Below are positions 1 to 10,866 of a stretch of 64,000 nt of DNA, piece after piece (within the stretch, counting starts at the first letter, position 1; each line of letters opens with the position of its first letter). The stretch is from Saprolegnia diclina VS20 (taxonomy: Eukaryota; Oomycota; Saprolegniomycetes; Saprolegniales; Saprolegniaceae): contig NW_008246096.1 in NCBI RefSeq assembly GCF_000281045.1, positions 628,627-692,626 on the forward strand, given 5' to 3'. The translations under genes and the position numbers were made by a program. Below the pieces are notes generated by a model that ran no database searches, had not been told where the DNA came from, and was given only the letters and a program-made list of their open reading frames with translations.

Positions 1-39
1 TTTGCCCCTGGATGAAGCTCAAAGGAACCGTAGGCGTCC

Positions 40-702
40 ATGCCGCAGAGCAAGGCGGTTTTTGCGCATGTCTCGACGCTCCAAGCCGACGACACGCGGC
101 GCCACGCAGCCTGCGTCATTCAACGCGCCTTCCGCGACCGCTGGGCCTTGGTGTTTTGGCGGCGTGACGCAGCGGCCGTCACGCTCCAAGCGCACGTGCG
201 CGGGTTCCTCGTGCGCCGAGCACGCGTCGCGTCGGACACGGAAAGCTCGCACAGCGAGTCGGAGGCAAGCGAAATTGTAGTCGACAACAACCCGACTGCA
301 ACCGATGCGCCCGTACCCGACACGCAAGTCGCCAAGGTTGATGACATTGATGTGACCTCGAGGGTCGACTCGCACCTGCAGCGCGGCCGGGTCAAGCACG
401 GACGCGTCGTCCGCGGCGTCCGCATGCGCCATGCGACCAAAGGGGATCACGCCTGCGTCCTCCAGTGGCTCACGACAGACGCGTCCAACCAAGCACAGCA
501 CTACATTTGGTGTCGATGGGGCGCCAGCCACGCGGCCGAGAGCGCGCTAAAAGGCCCGTACGACGACGACGACGCAGCCCGCGAGTTTGAGCGGCACTTT
601 CGCGCCAAGACCGGTCTCACGTGGGGTTGCGACAAGTTGTCTCCATCGCCCGAGCAGGCAACGTGGCTCGTGGAGCACGGCGAACGAAGAGCCACAGCGT
701 AG
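40..702 (+). CDS. IQ-motif / WGR-domain protein
   Basis: Uninterrupted 220-residue frame; stop codons lie in frame upstream (positions 13 and 31), so the ATG at 40 is a sensible start. Two IQ-type calmodulin-binding motifs are visible near residues 24-43 (AACVIQRAFRDRWALVFWRR) and 44-63 (AAAVTLQAHVRGFLVRRARV). The C-terminal part carries a WGR domain: YIWCRWGASH, then ALKGPYDDDDAAREFERHF and KTGLTW, the order known from PARP family proteins. No PARP catalytic domain follows. WGR domains usually bind DNA ends or nucleic acid, and IQ motifs bind calmodulin or myosin light chains; the combination is inferred to be a calcium-responsive nuclear or cytoskeletal adaptor. A longer gene with further 5' exons left of the window is not excluded. 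Confidence 0.72.
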   Translation: MPQSKAVFAHVSTLQADDTRRHAACVIQRAFRDRWALVFWRRDAAAVTLQAHVRGFLVRRARVASDTESSHSESEASEIVVDNNPTATDAPVPDTQVAKVDDIDVTSRVDSHLQRGRVKHGRVVRGVRMRHATKGDHACVLQWLTTDASNQAQHYIWCRWGASHAAESALKGPYDDDDAAREFERHFRAKTGLTWGCDKLSPSPEQATWLVEHGERRATA

Positions 703-753
703 TCATTTAGTCGAATATAGGGGACATGCACTTATGCAAAGCGTGGAGGGTCT

Positions 754-2816
754 CTAGGACGACGAGTTGACATTGATGGTCGAGAACTCGCCTTCGTCGT
801 CGTCGCCGTAACCCGGGCGCAGCATCTGCTCGGACGTGTCTTCGTCCGCATCGGCCGTCGCGTCACTACGTGGCGCATCAGACAAAATGGATTTGAACAA
901 GCGAGACGGACTCAAAGTCGGACGTGTCTGGGTGCAGGTGCGTCAAGAAGGGGACCCAGTACTTGGCGTCAAACTGCAGAATCGGCATGCGCGCCACGGG
1001 CTGCACCATTTGGTCCATCTCGACCTCTTCGGCGGGCGTGAGCTGCTTGATCTTGAGATAGCGCAGCATAGGGACCGTGGACCCGCCGCCGATGAAGAGC
1101 GTCGCCAGCACCACGACCATGGTGGTGGCAATGATTTCCTAGCCGACTCTTGGTCCGTGGTCGATACATTGAAACAATCGTACACTGCGCTTTTCGTTGG
1201 GCCAGTCGAGTGCGAGCGCAAAGCAGAGCGCGCCCCGAAAGCCGCTGAACCAAATCATGACTTGCTGGTTCTGCGGCACACGGCGCTCGACGGGGCGGCG
1301 CTGGTTGATGAGATACGAGAGCGGAAACACAAACATTGCGCGGCCAATAAGACACGCAATAAGACTCCAAATGATAAACTTGAGGTGGTAGCCGACTTGC
1401 AGCGCAAAGACCGCGAGGCCCAAATCTACAATACGTCGTTCCATGAGCTCGTGCGGTCGCATGCTGCGATTTTACTCAAAAAGACGGTCGTCTCGGCCAC
1501 GTACGAAATCGCGTTAAACATGTGGCCGCAGCTACAGTGCAATCGTGATACTAGACCAAGGGGATCCAAGGAGCACGTACACCTTCTTGCCTTCGTCGCT
1601 CAAGTTGTTGCTCGTGTAGTGCTTCATGGTGATGCCCGTGAAGAGGATCGCGACGACGCCCGACAAGTCGCAGATGCACGCAGCGAGAAACGGAAGGTAC
1701 GAAAACATGATGTACACGCCCATCTACGCTCAGGATCGTCATGAGACCTTGGGGCGTTTGGCATCGTCGACCTCGTGGTACAAGCAGCCTTTGAAGTCAA
1801 AGTGCTTGAAGAGCAGTGCCGAGAGGACGCCAAAGAGGATGCCAATGAGCGTCGAGCCGGCAAAGATTAGAACAAAGTCGAGCACGGCGATCGGGAGGTA
1901 GCTCGACTCGTACACGTTACCGATAAACTTGGAAAAGGTCCCGAAAAGCACGATCGCGACCGCGTCGTTGAGCGAACTCTCGCCAAACACCAAGTAGAAG
2001 AGCGACGGGTCCTGCACCAGCAAACTCAAACTCGTGCAAAATGCATTGCCAACGTACAACGCGGAGTTCCTGAAAAATGGCCAAGACCGACACCGTGTCC
2101 TACAGAGAGAGGATTGTTGAGAACTTCTCGCTGGTACGGGATACCGTAGCGCTAATGAGCGCGCCAAACGAGAGAGCTTCAGCAAGCGAGAGCTTGAGGC
2201 TCACGCCCGCTTGGCCCATGCCGTACATGATACAGCCGACCGTCATGCTCGAGATCGTCGTGCCCGCGACAGCGTACGCGACGATGGGCACAATATTATC
2301 GAAAAAGTACCGGCGCTTCATAATATATCCTACTTGCGAATACGACATGGGTCATTTTGCATGTGGACGCACCCGAGTTGAAGATGATGGGCGGCAGGAG
2401 CGCAATGAAGAACGTGTTCGGGTCAAAGATCATGAGCTATAGGGTTCTTAGGATGCCATGTCGATCGAGCGAAGCGCGCACCGAGTGCGTAATTGAGTTT
2501 TTGTAGACGTAGCAGAGGACGCCGCCGGCGACGCCAACGAGGATCGTAGCTACACGGCAGCTATCAGATCGTAGTTTTGTGACAAAAACGAGGTACCGCC
2601 GGCTTCGGGCAGAAAATGCCAGTGCAAATGGTGGCCGACGTAGTTGCTCACGACGATCGAGGCCATGAGCAGCATGAGGAAGATCGAGAAAAAGACCGAG
2701 AGCTGGTATTCGTTGCTCATGCCATAGTAGTGCTCGACCTCGGCGTTCCCGGCCGTGAGCTCGCTCATGCTTCCGACGTGGCCTTTGGAGATCTGGCCGT
2801 TGGGAAACTCCTCCAT
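754..2816 (-). CDS. Na+/H+ exchanger (CPA1/NHE family)
   Basis: Multi-exon gene read right to left from the ATG at 2814-2816 (MEEFPNGQISKGH). The first exon holds a membrane segment (LSVFFSIFLMLLMASIVVSNY). Further exons give GGVLCYVYKNS, then VPIVAYAVAGTTISSMTVG, the CPA1 signature FGESSLNDAVAIVLFGTF, LSGVVAILFTGITMKHYTS, and WFSGFRGALCFALAL near 1240-1265, which is diagnostic of NHE-type exchangers. The tail (STINVNSSS, stop at 754-756) is acidic and short. Introns are short GT-AG. It should exchange cytosolic protons for Na+ or K+ across an endomembrane or plasma membrane; the pattern is closest to organellar NHE6/8-like proteins, which is inference. Individual exon borders were not all resolved. 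Confidence 0.88.
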
Positions 2817-3192
2817 GTCCGGATAACCACACGATCCGGATACTAGGCGCCGTCGGTTTCACAGAAAGGCCGGAACCGACACGGGCGTGGTCAGAGCGCA
2901 AGCGCATACGACAGGCAGCTCCGTAGGTCCGTCTCAATACACTGCAATGCAACGACCTAGTCGCGTGCGATCCTGTCCACCACTCAAATCTATAGCGACG
3001 CGATGGAAGCGCATGAAGCAGGATGTGAATGGAGCAGTTCGATACTGCAACTACACATGCCACTAAGAACTAAGAGCACGTGGGTATATTGTACGAGGAC
3101 GACGACTGGTTCGAAATTGTAGTCGTCAAGTCTATGGCGTAGTGTACAGAGTAGCTGGGAGCTACTCGTTCAAAAGGGCAACGAGATTGCCA
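2817..3192. other. Intergenic spacer
   Basis: Lies between the start of the exchanger gene and the stop of the kinase gene. No convincing coding frame; it probably holds the exchanger promoter. No repeat or RNA gene seen. Confidence 0.4.
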
Positions 3193-4308
3193 TTACAGCA
3201 GCGAGAGCAGCGTCGCTGCGGACAGGCGCTTTCTCGGATCCTTCTCCAAGAGCCCGCGCACAATGGCTTTGGTCTCTTTCGACACGAGGTACCACTGCGC
3301 GATTGGAAAGTCGACGTCCTTGCAGAGAATCGCGGCCTGGATCTCGTCCTCCGAGAGCGAGCCCCGAGGGTCGAACGGGTGCACACCCGTAATCATGATG
3401 TACAGAATACACCCGAGCGCCCACATGTCCATGGCAGCAACGACCGGCGCCGGCTCGGCGGCGAGCATTTCGGGGGACCAGTACGACTTGGTGCCCGAGA
3501 GCGGCGCCGATGCCAAGCGCATCGCTCGCTGCAACGGCATCGAGCTCGTGTGCGGGTCAGGGATCGTGGCCGAGCCAAAGTCAATGAGCTTGACGCGGCC
3601 GTCGTCATCGGTGAGCATGATGTTGTCGGGCTTCAGATCGCAGTGGACCATGCCGTGGGCATGGATGAACGCCAAGGCCGACGCGATTTGGGAAAGCACA
3701 CGTTTGGCCTCCTACGGATCCGTCATTTCACGCAATAGGAATAGACGCTTGCAGCCTACCACTTCGTCGAGGCGCCGCCGGTGCAGCATGTAGTCGAAGA
3801 GCGTCGATCCGGGCACGTACTCGATAACGAGGTAGTGGAAGCCGTCGTGCGTGTAGTGGTTCTTCATGTGAACGATATGGTCGTGGCCGCCGGCCATCGC
3901 GACGCAGCCCAGAGCCGTCTTCTCGCGCACCGCCTCTTCGAGCGAGTCGGCGCTCACCTACAAGGTCCACACATTGCTGCTGAGGTGGATTTGCATGGTT
4001 GGCGGACGTACCTTGACGGCCGCGATGGACTGGTTTTGCTTCTCGACGCACTGAAGCACCATGCCAAAGGCCCCGGCACCCAGCGTCTTTGTCATTGCGA
4101 GGTCATAGTCGTCTTCGAAGACGCGGCCAAGTGCCATGTCGTTGCGGGCCTCGGTCGACGTCAGCAGGAGCGAGGCCGAGCTCAGGAGAAGCCCCATGGC
4201 CAGGACGTGGTGTCGACACAAGCTTGGGTGGATCGCAAAGGGCCGGCGCGGCGCTCGAAGGGCGGCTGATCGCAGGAGGGCGCGCGTCGCAGCAGATCGG
4301 ACCGCCAT
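3193..4308 (-). CDS. Ser/Thr protein kinase with mitochondrial-type N-terminus
   Basis: Three exons. The first (ATG at 4306-4308) starts with a presequence-like stretch rich in Arg and Ala and without acids (MAVRSAATRALLRSAALRAP), then a hydrophobic segment (VLAMGLLLSSASLLLTS), then the glycine loop LGAGAFGMVLQCVEK and AAVKV with the catalytic lysine. The second exon gives the hinge (HYLVIEYVPGSTLFDYML). The third gives the catalytic loop HCDLKPDN, DFGSA, an activation segment ending SYWSPEM, and DMWALGCILYIMITGVHPFD, and stops soon after the C-lobe (RKRLSAATLLSLL). The catalytic residues look intact, so it should be active. The fold resembles CAMK-type kinases. Targeting to the mitochondrion, possibly membrane-tethered like PINK1, is inferred from the N-terminus only. 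Confidence 0.83.
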
Positions 4309-5417
4309 CTTCAGAAATGCACGTCAGTCCCTTGATGGTCGTTTTGCCAGGTGGTTGCCATGAGGATACGGGAAAGGCATCCGGTTAACTTGATTGTTTT
4401 CCGCATAATCACTTCGAACTTCGATTATAACTTGGCTTTTGTAAGTGCGACCGTTGCAAAGCGAAGTTGCGTACAGCCTTCGACTGGAAATTTGGCGCGA
4501 CGGGACAAATTACAGGCGAGACAACAGAGTGTCCTGCTTCTGCAGGTCGCCGCGGCCAGTGGCGGACCGCAAACCTTGAACGACACGTACGGTAGTGACA
4601 AGGCGGCAGATGGCCCTGCGAAGCTCATAGGTCGTCAACGACGCACAGCAGCATCCTACTTTGCACTCGTTTTGTGGTATGTCTTGAACGCGCAAGTACA
4701 TGTAACATCCAGCAAGGTAGCGCTCTCCAGGAATCAATGAGGCGTTAGAAACCGGGAGATCATTGCAAACGGTGCACGGAGGCGCGGGTCCTATTGCTCA
4801 CACAGTGGCCCCACCACGCAGAAGGTTTCTCTCCAAATTTCCGCACACAACGCTGGCACAACAAACCAGCCATGACGTACAAGAGATTGGATTCGAGGTA
4901 GATTCAACAGAGCAATCAATAACGGCAATGCTAATACTTGGCTTGCTTGGGTAAGAATGCAAGAAGTGCACCAACGGAGACATACCTCGCTGCGTACTTG
5001 GTGTCAGCTGCTCGGAGCTGATACGCTTCATCTCGAAAGCGCTTCCACTAGCAACATGTAGTACAATGCTTGATTAGTGACGTAGCGTTGGTAGTCGCCG
5101 AAACCGGACCCCTGACGAATGCAAGTTGTTGGTCGCAGCTGGTGTTGATTGTTTTTAATAGGTTTATTAACGTTTTATAACGTGTCTGTTAAATTTGACA
5201 TTTCTCTCCATGAAGACCTCCAACAGTGACATGGATAGGCTTGCTCGTCTTGTCAAAGTGTTTTCTATCGTGCTGCGAATTATGAGCGAGATCATTTTCC
5301 AACGCAATTTGCTGCTTCATTGTGTGTGGAATCGGCTCCGCGAGATGCATGTCGCTTTTAATTGGTCCAAAATATTAATAAATAGCCAATTAGATCGTCC
5401 GAATCTCTTTGACACAG
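4309..5417. other. Gene-poor spacer, AT-rich at its right end
   Basis: About 1.1 kb between the kinase start and the TPR gene stop. Several short open frames occur on both strands, none with recognisable domains or convincing exon structure. From about 5140 to 5400 the sequence turns AT-rich and contains one copy of a dispersed 46-base repeat (5254-5299). Confidence 0.4.
5254..5299. repeat. Dispersed 46-bp repeat, copy 1
   Basis: Aligns without gaps to 11615-11660. Shared blocks are caaagtgttttctatc, tatgagcg and tcattttc at identical spacing, about 37 of 46 positions by eye. Both copies sit in AT-rich non-coding sequence, suggesting a decayed mobile element or shared regulatory block. Confidence 0.5.
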
Positions 5418-7795
5418 TTACGTTGCAATTGCCTGCAGCAACTTTTCCATTTGCTTTTGCTTGCGTCCAAGCACATCATCCGAGATCGTTAGCCGCGCAT
5501 GTGCCTCCTGGCACGCAGCGATCGCGTTGCGGACTATGCGTATCGCTCCATTCTTGTCGTTCTTCGCCCGCACCAAAAACTACCACGCGTTAACAACACA
5601 ATTCGCACAGCATTCTGTACCTTGGAAAACGCAAAGATGGCTTCGAAACTCAGATCGTCGTGGTCCAGTGCCTACACAATGTCAAGGAATTCGCATTTCT
5701 CGGGACAACCGTATCCACATATTCAAAAGTGCAGGGCGTACGTGACGGTAAAAGGACTCAGCTTCGTCGTCGCAGCCGTCGACAACTTCGGCGTACATAC
5801 CTCGCGCCACCTACGGTATTATTGTCTACAGCCCTCGAATGGATGCGACCAATTACGTACAAGAGCGTTGACGGTAAGAGCGGGGTCTGTAGCTGCTGCC
5901 TCGTAGAGCACTGTCGGCGAGCAGTCGAGGACTCGCCCGATCGCGACAGCACAGCTCGTGACAGCGTGTACATTCAAGGCCGAGAGGCGTAGAATGTGTT
6001 GAAAAAGCTAGTGAGCTAATGTCAAAAACCATGGCGACGGCACACTGTGTCGTACGTTTTCGAGCACATGTTCATCCACGCGGCGGTGGTGCACGTCGTA
6101 GGAAGGCCGTGCCATGTTGAGACACTTGACGTGGCACAAGCGCTCGATGAGCGTCATGTTGTCCTTGTCGCTCGCATACGCCTTCTCCAACATCACTTCG
6201 GCTTCGAGCATGCGCTAGAAGAGGCATCCGCTACGTCCAAAAATCTTATGTATACCTCGTGGCGCTGTAAAAAGTCGCCGTAGGCAGACAACGCGTCCGT
6301 CGCGCCACCATCCAGCTCAATCGCGCGCTGGTAAAACTAGAAATTTGTCAAAGAATATCCAGAATTTTTCCGATCGACTTCGTCGGCCTTGACTGCGTCA
6401 TTCAGGTCTGCGTCGCTGACTCGCGCAGCGTCCAAGGCGGCGACCACGTGTGACTTGTCGAGTTGCAGTGCCATGCAAAAGCACTCGCGGGCCTGTATAC
6501 GTGATGTGAGCTTGTGCTGTCGCCGACGAGTTTGTACTTCGTGGAAGAGGTGCAGGTCGCGCCAAAAGAGCTGGCCATACTAAGACCAATACCATTTCGT
6601 TCTCGATGCACGCGCACGGTGGATGGATGACGTACGCGATGCCACGTATCACTGTCGTTGGGGTTGGCAGCCAGCGATCGCTTGTAGAAGGTCTGCGCAC
6701 GCTCGACATCGTGGCGCGCCAACGCGAGAAACGACGCGAATTGTGCGCAGTTGACTGCGTGCGTCGGCTGGAGGGCAACGGCGCGCTCGTACTGCACCTC
6801 GGCGGCCTACACTGTGCTTGAGATACATACCTCCACGACTGTCGACATCGAACATCGTCGTCATGCTTGATCGAGTGCAGGAATGCCGCGTAGTTGCCGA
6901 CACTAGTGTGGACTTCGCTAAACGACGTTTTGAGACATCGAGCTGTACACATCGGGGCTCGCGGGCGCCGCGTCTATGGCTTCGAGGTACATTTGCTCGG
7001 CCAGCGCGAGCCGGCGTTGCTGAACAAGCCAGCCCGCGTACTTGCAGAGAACGGTGCCGTGACGCGGGTAGCGCTCGATCGCGGCTTCATAGGCTCTATG
7101 CTCTATGCGCATCGAATCATCACAAGGGCTCAGTTGTCGTACTGGTCGATGCGAAGCGGCGACTCGAGACTCATTTTGTGCAGGAGCATGGCGTAGTTGC
7201 CCATGGCAAGCGCCTGCGTTGGGTCGACGGCCAAGACACGTTCGTAGAGAGCACACGCCATCTCGTCGTCGTCTTCGTAGTGCTCGAGAAAAAAGGCGTA
7301 CGCCGCTACAACAAAGCGCAGTAAGAAGCGCTCATGTCCATACCCTCGGCGCAAGATGTATACTACCGAGCGTCCGAAGACACGGCACGAGGTCGAGCTG
7401 GAACGCGTGGCCAATATCTGTGTGATGGGCACAAGCCTCCATTGAAGCCCGAAATACCCCGCGGGCATCGGCCACGTTGCCCGCGACGAGGAGCAATTGC
7501 GCATATCTAGAGTCAGCCGTAAGCCATCTGACATCGACGCAGCGAGCGACCGAGAGAGGTGCACGCACGACGGTCGTTTCTCGACGCGGAGACGATACTT
7601 GTCGAGGATCGTTGCGGCAACCGCTGTCGCTGCCATCGGCGTGCGCGGCGGCGTCGCTGGCGGCCGACGCATGTTGGATGTAACTGGCGCGCCTTTCTTT
7701 GGCAACCGCAGTAGGGTTGGGGCTAAGGGGTGAGTGACCTCGGCGAGAGACTGCATGTACTTCGTCGACTGCCCGCGTACCATGGCCTCGAGCAT
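5418..7795 (-). CDS. Multi-TPR repeat protein
   Basis: Many short exons. The ATG is at 7793-7795 (MLEAMVRGQSTKYMQSLAE). After a basic linker come repeats of a TPR/HAT-like unit: YAQLLLVAGNVADARGVFRAS, MACALYERVLAVDPTQALAMG, AYEAAIERYPRHGTVLCKYAG, LALAEQMYLEAIDAAPASPD, NYAAFLHSI, AQTFYKRSLAANPNDSDTW, FYQRAIELDGGATDALSAYG and MLEKAYASDKDNMTLIERL. A chain of further exons, each bounded by gta...tag introns, carries the frame down to 5418: DEHVLEN joins LFQHILRLSALNV, then VARGMYAEVV, ALDHDDLSFEAIFAFSK, FLVRAKNDKNGAIRIV and a stop after MEKLLQAIAT. The units pair alpha helices with a YAxFL core, so it is a scaffold; partner and pathway are unknown. Exon joins at the 3' end were worked out by hand. 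Confidence 0.72.
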
Positions 7796-8009
7796 GGAGG
7801 GTGGTTACGTGTCCTTGGCCGCAACTGCTAAACGACTAGTAGCTGGTCCTTGCGCGAGAACGCAATGAGCAGCACAGTGACTCTAGTCGACTCATGGTCG
7901 GCCTGCCACGTACTGGTCGACGAGACCCTCGAGTAAATATCCGGACGACGCGATCTTTCTATGGTTTATCCGGCACTCACGGCGCCTCTTCGCCACAACC
8001 GCTTTCGCC

Positions 8010-8359
8010 ATGGCAACGACGTACCAGGTACGCCAGCACTCGAAAGCGCCTCCGCGATGACGGCTCATGCGCTGGAATAGACCCCGGACTCGAAGAAGGA
8101 GGAGTTCCGCAAGTACCTGGAGAAGAGCGGCGTTATCGACTCGCTCACCAAGGTGCTCGTCGGGCTCTACGAAGAGTCGGAGAAACCACCGAACGCGGTC
8201 GACTATATCAAGCGCTTCATGGGCGCACCGACGGGCGTCGACGTCGAGGCCATGCGCCTGGAGAACGAAGAGCTCAAGAAGAAGAACGCAGAGCTGCAAA
8301 AGACAATCGAAGAGCTCAACAAGCGCCTCACGGCCGAGGAAGAGGAAGAAGAAGAGTAA
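8010..8359 (+). CDS. MYCBP: c-Myc-binding protein homologue (AMY-1/FAP174 family)
   Basis: Two exons: 8010-8027 (MATTYQ) and 8081-8359, joined across a 53-nt GT-AG intron, giving 98 residues. The protein matches the MYCBP family along its length: SKKEEFRKYLEKSGVIDSL, TKVLVGLYEESEKPPNAVDY, IKRFMGAPTG, then a charged coiled coil (MRLENEELKKKNAELQKTI) ending in a run of Glu. Human MYCBP is of similar size (103 residues). In animals it binds MYC and A-kinase anchoring proteins; in Chlamydomonas the orthologue FAP174 sits in the flagellar central apparatus. With no MYC in oomycetes, a flagellar or AKAP-like role is the better inference. The tiny first exon is supported by the ATG, the in-frame splice and family agreement. 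Confidence 0.9.
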
Positions 8360-8397
8360 GCACAAAAGATGTTTCATGATGACGAGGATGATGATGT

Positions 8398-9401
8398 TTA
8401 TGCCGACGTCTTGCACTGCGCGAGGAGCTCGGCAATGTTGGTCTCGAGCGACGCCTTCTGCCGTTCCAGGTACTGCTTGCGGGCCTGTGACCATTTGTGA
8501 GACACTGCATCAACGAGGACGGGCTCCAGACACACCTCGAGGGCCGCGACTTGGTCGTCCATCTTGGCCGCATTCGTCGTGAGGCGAGCCACGTTCTCTT
8601 CCGTCGACATCTCCAAGAACATCTTGCCGATCGAGGCGTACGTGTGCGTGCCCGACGGAAGCGCGCTAAGCTCTTCCTTCGTCAGCTGGATGCGCTTCTT
8701 CTCACGCGAGAACGCGCCAAGCTTGGCCTCGATCTACACGCAGCCCTGAGCACTGCGCTTCTCTTCAAACGGGCGGCGTCGCATACCGTCTCGAGCTCGC
8801 GGTGCAGCGTCTGGAACTGCGGCTGAAGCTCCTGAAGCTCCTTCTGCACCGACGCCGGCAGCGGCGCGTTCTCTTGCTTCGGGCGCTTGGCGGGCGCCGC
8901 GCCGCCGTTGGCCAAGGCCATGGTCGCGACGGCGTCGTCGTTCTTGCCCAACTGCCGCTGGGCGTTGGCCAAGCGCAAAAGACCTATGGTGCTTACGTGA
9001 GCTGTCGGCGTCCATGCGCGATGGTGGCGGACCCTTCTTAAAGCTCGGGTTCAAGCGCACGCACTCCTTGGCATCCTGCTCGGCCTTTTCCCACTGGTTG
9101 ATCGCGCCGTACGCAGCACTAGAAGAGGCGAGATCATGAGCTTGCTGTGTGGGAAGCCATGTCGTGAGAGCACCTGCGGTTCGAGTAGTAGATGTGGTTG
9201 CCCGGCGCGAGTCGAATGGCCTAGGCATGGCAGGTCAGCCACGCTGGCGCGTCACACCGACGCACCTCCGAGTAGTGCACGATGGCCTGGTCATAGTTCT
9301 TAGCGTTGAACTCTTCGTTCCCCAAGCTACGCAGGTGCATGAGCGTCGGTGAACGTCCATCGGCGCGCGTACTTCTTCTCCTGCTCCGCTACCTCCGACA
9401 T
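8398..9401 (-). CDS. TPR-prefoldin subunit 1 fusion
   Basis: Splicing by hand from the ATG at 9399-9401 gives about 230 residues over seven or eight short exons. The N-terminal half is a three-repeat TPR domain of the HOP/Sti1 type: NLGNEEFNAKNYDQAIVHYS, EAIRLAPGNHIYYSNRSAAY, WEKAEQDAKECVRLNPSFKK. After an Ala/Pro linker comes a complete beta-prefoldin: helix PASVQKELQELQPQFQTLHR, then EAKLGAFSREKKRIQL, the hairpin THTYASIGKMFLEMSTEE, and a return helix (AALEARKQYLERQKASLETN) ending CKTSA. Prefoldin subunit 1 is normally a free protein of about 120 residues that hands actin and tubulin to CCT. Here it carries its own TPR, which in other co-chaperones binds the EEVD tail of Hsp70/Hsp90. The continuous frame across all introns argues for one gene rather than two. 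Confidence 0.8.
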
Positions 9402-9645
9402 TCTGCCTTTCACAACGAGTGGCATTCCATCGGTGGCCTCGTATTCCGGATAATTAGGATGTATCCGTCGTCAATGCCGTGAATGATTTCTTATTGCCGG
9501 CTCGCAATGCCACGTTGTCGGTTGTACTAGACATGGCGGATGCCACATACAGAACCTAGTCAAGGCATATGCCTCGCTGGTGCCTCTTAATGTGGCATAG
9601 CTATGTGGCATGTGCCGTATACCGCAAGACTTGACAAAAATAGCG

Positions 9646-10353
9646 ATGACGAAGAAGAAGGTCGTCGCGAACGACGTTCGTGAGACCATCTACGCCGATG
9701 TGCTCCATGGCATGAAGTTCTCCAAGAGCCCGTATGGCCTCTTCAAGCAGATAGCTGAGAAGTACGGGCTCGCGTCCAAGACAATTCGGCGCATCTGGCT
9801 GCGCGGCCAGGAGAGCGACGGCGTCGTCGCCCACCGCGTCCGGGGCAACAAGGGCCGCAGCCGCACGGACGCGCAGCTCCAAGACATCAACGCCAAGCTC
9901 AACGAGATCCCGCACATTGAGGACAAGGACTTGCGCTCGATCGCCAAGGCCGTCGACATTCCGCTGAGCACACTGCACAAGTATATGGTACAAGGTGTTG
10001 TCAAGCCCAAGGGTCACACGCACTCACGCCCAAAGCGCCCACCCGCCGTGCCGTCCGAGCAAACGACGTCCATAGAGGCAATGGCCCCCGAACCGACGGC
10101 AATGCCATTCGAGCCCGTCGACTTGGACGAGAGGCTCCCGTCACTCATGGCGCCACCAGACTTCCACACCTCCGACGTTGAAGTTCTCCAAGAAGAGAAC
10201 GACCGACTTCGGCGCGAAAATTACGAGCTTGTTCATGCACAACGTGCGCTCATCGCACTCCAAGCTGAGAACGAGACGTTGAAGGCTCGAAATATGCAGC
10301 TTACGCACGCGCTCCGCGACCTCTCGACGCGCGTTCAGCTAGAAACCATTTAA
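9646..10353 (+). CDS. HTH/coiled-coil protein resembling a transposase head
   Basis: Single exon, 235 residues from ATG 9646 (an in-frame ATG at 9610 is also possible). The N-terminus is a helix-turn-helix pair like that of Tc1/mariner-type and related oomycete transposases: VRETIYADVLHG, LFKQIAEKYGLASKTIRRIW, then a second unit LRSIAKAVDIPLSTLHKYMV. No DDE catalytic domain follows. Instead there is a Pro-rich linker and a long heptad coiled coil from about residue 180 (VEVLQEENDRLRRENYELVH and onwards to the C-terminus), suitable for dimerisation. This looks like a DNA-binding protein made from a transposase head, perhaps a domesticated regulator. It stands next to a gene-poor, repeat-bearing region. 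Confidence 0.7.
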   Translation: MTKKKVVANDVRETIYADVLHGMKFSKSPYGLFKQIAEKYGLASKTIRRIWLRGQESDGVVAHRVRGNKGRSRTDAQLQDINAKLNEIPHIEDKDLRSIAKAVDIPLSTLHKYMVQGVVKPKGHTHSRPKRPPAVPSEQTTSIEAMAPEPTAMPFEPVDLDERLPSLMAPPDFHTSDVEVLQEENDRLRRENYELVHAQRALIALQAENETLKARNMQLTHALRDLSTRVQLETI

Positions 10354-10866
10354 ATTATATTCTCTTCCTTCACTAACGTTAGTACATACGTAGCTCTTGG
10401 CACTCGTATGCCCTTTTACGTCGCAGACTCATCGGTGATGAGCAAGAAGCAAGTACGGTGCTACCTACGTCAAAGACATCACAGATGAGATCGAACTATA
10501 TTAGTCATTGCATGGTTGCTATGTCCGGCAATATATGGGATTCGACTGCAATGGTACATGTGTGGCGTGGCGCCAACGCTGCTCCAAGCTGTCGGCTAGA
10601 GTAGTAGCCGTGTAGTGGTCGTCAAGACATGGTAGCTCATTGAGCTCGGCGCCGGAAATTTCGTCTGGACGCCACTCGCGGCTCTCGCTTGACTTTTACG
10701 CAGCAGGTACGCACGTGGCTTGAAAAGCACATTATGGAAGACAAGCGCGGTCGGCCATTGAGGTCGCGCACACGTGCGTACATCGTCGGCCGCTTGCGCC
10801 GAGCTGCGGCAGTCCAAGGTCCCGACTTGGAGTGCAGTTGAATTACACGTGAGTATCTCAATTTAG

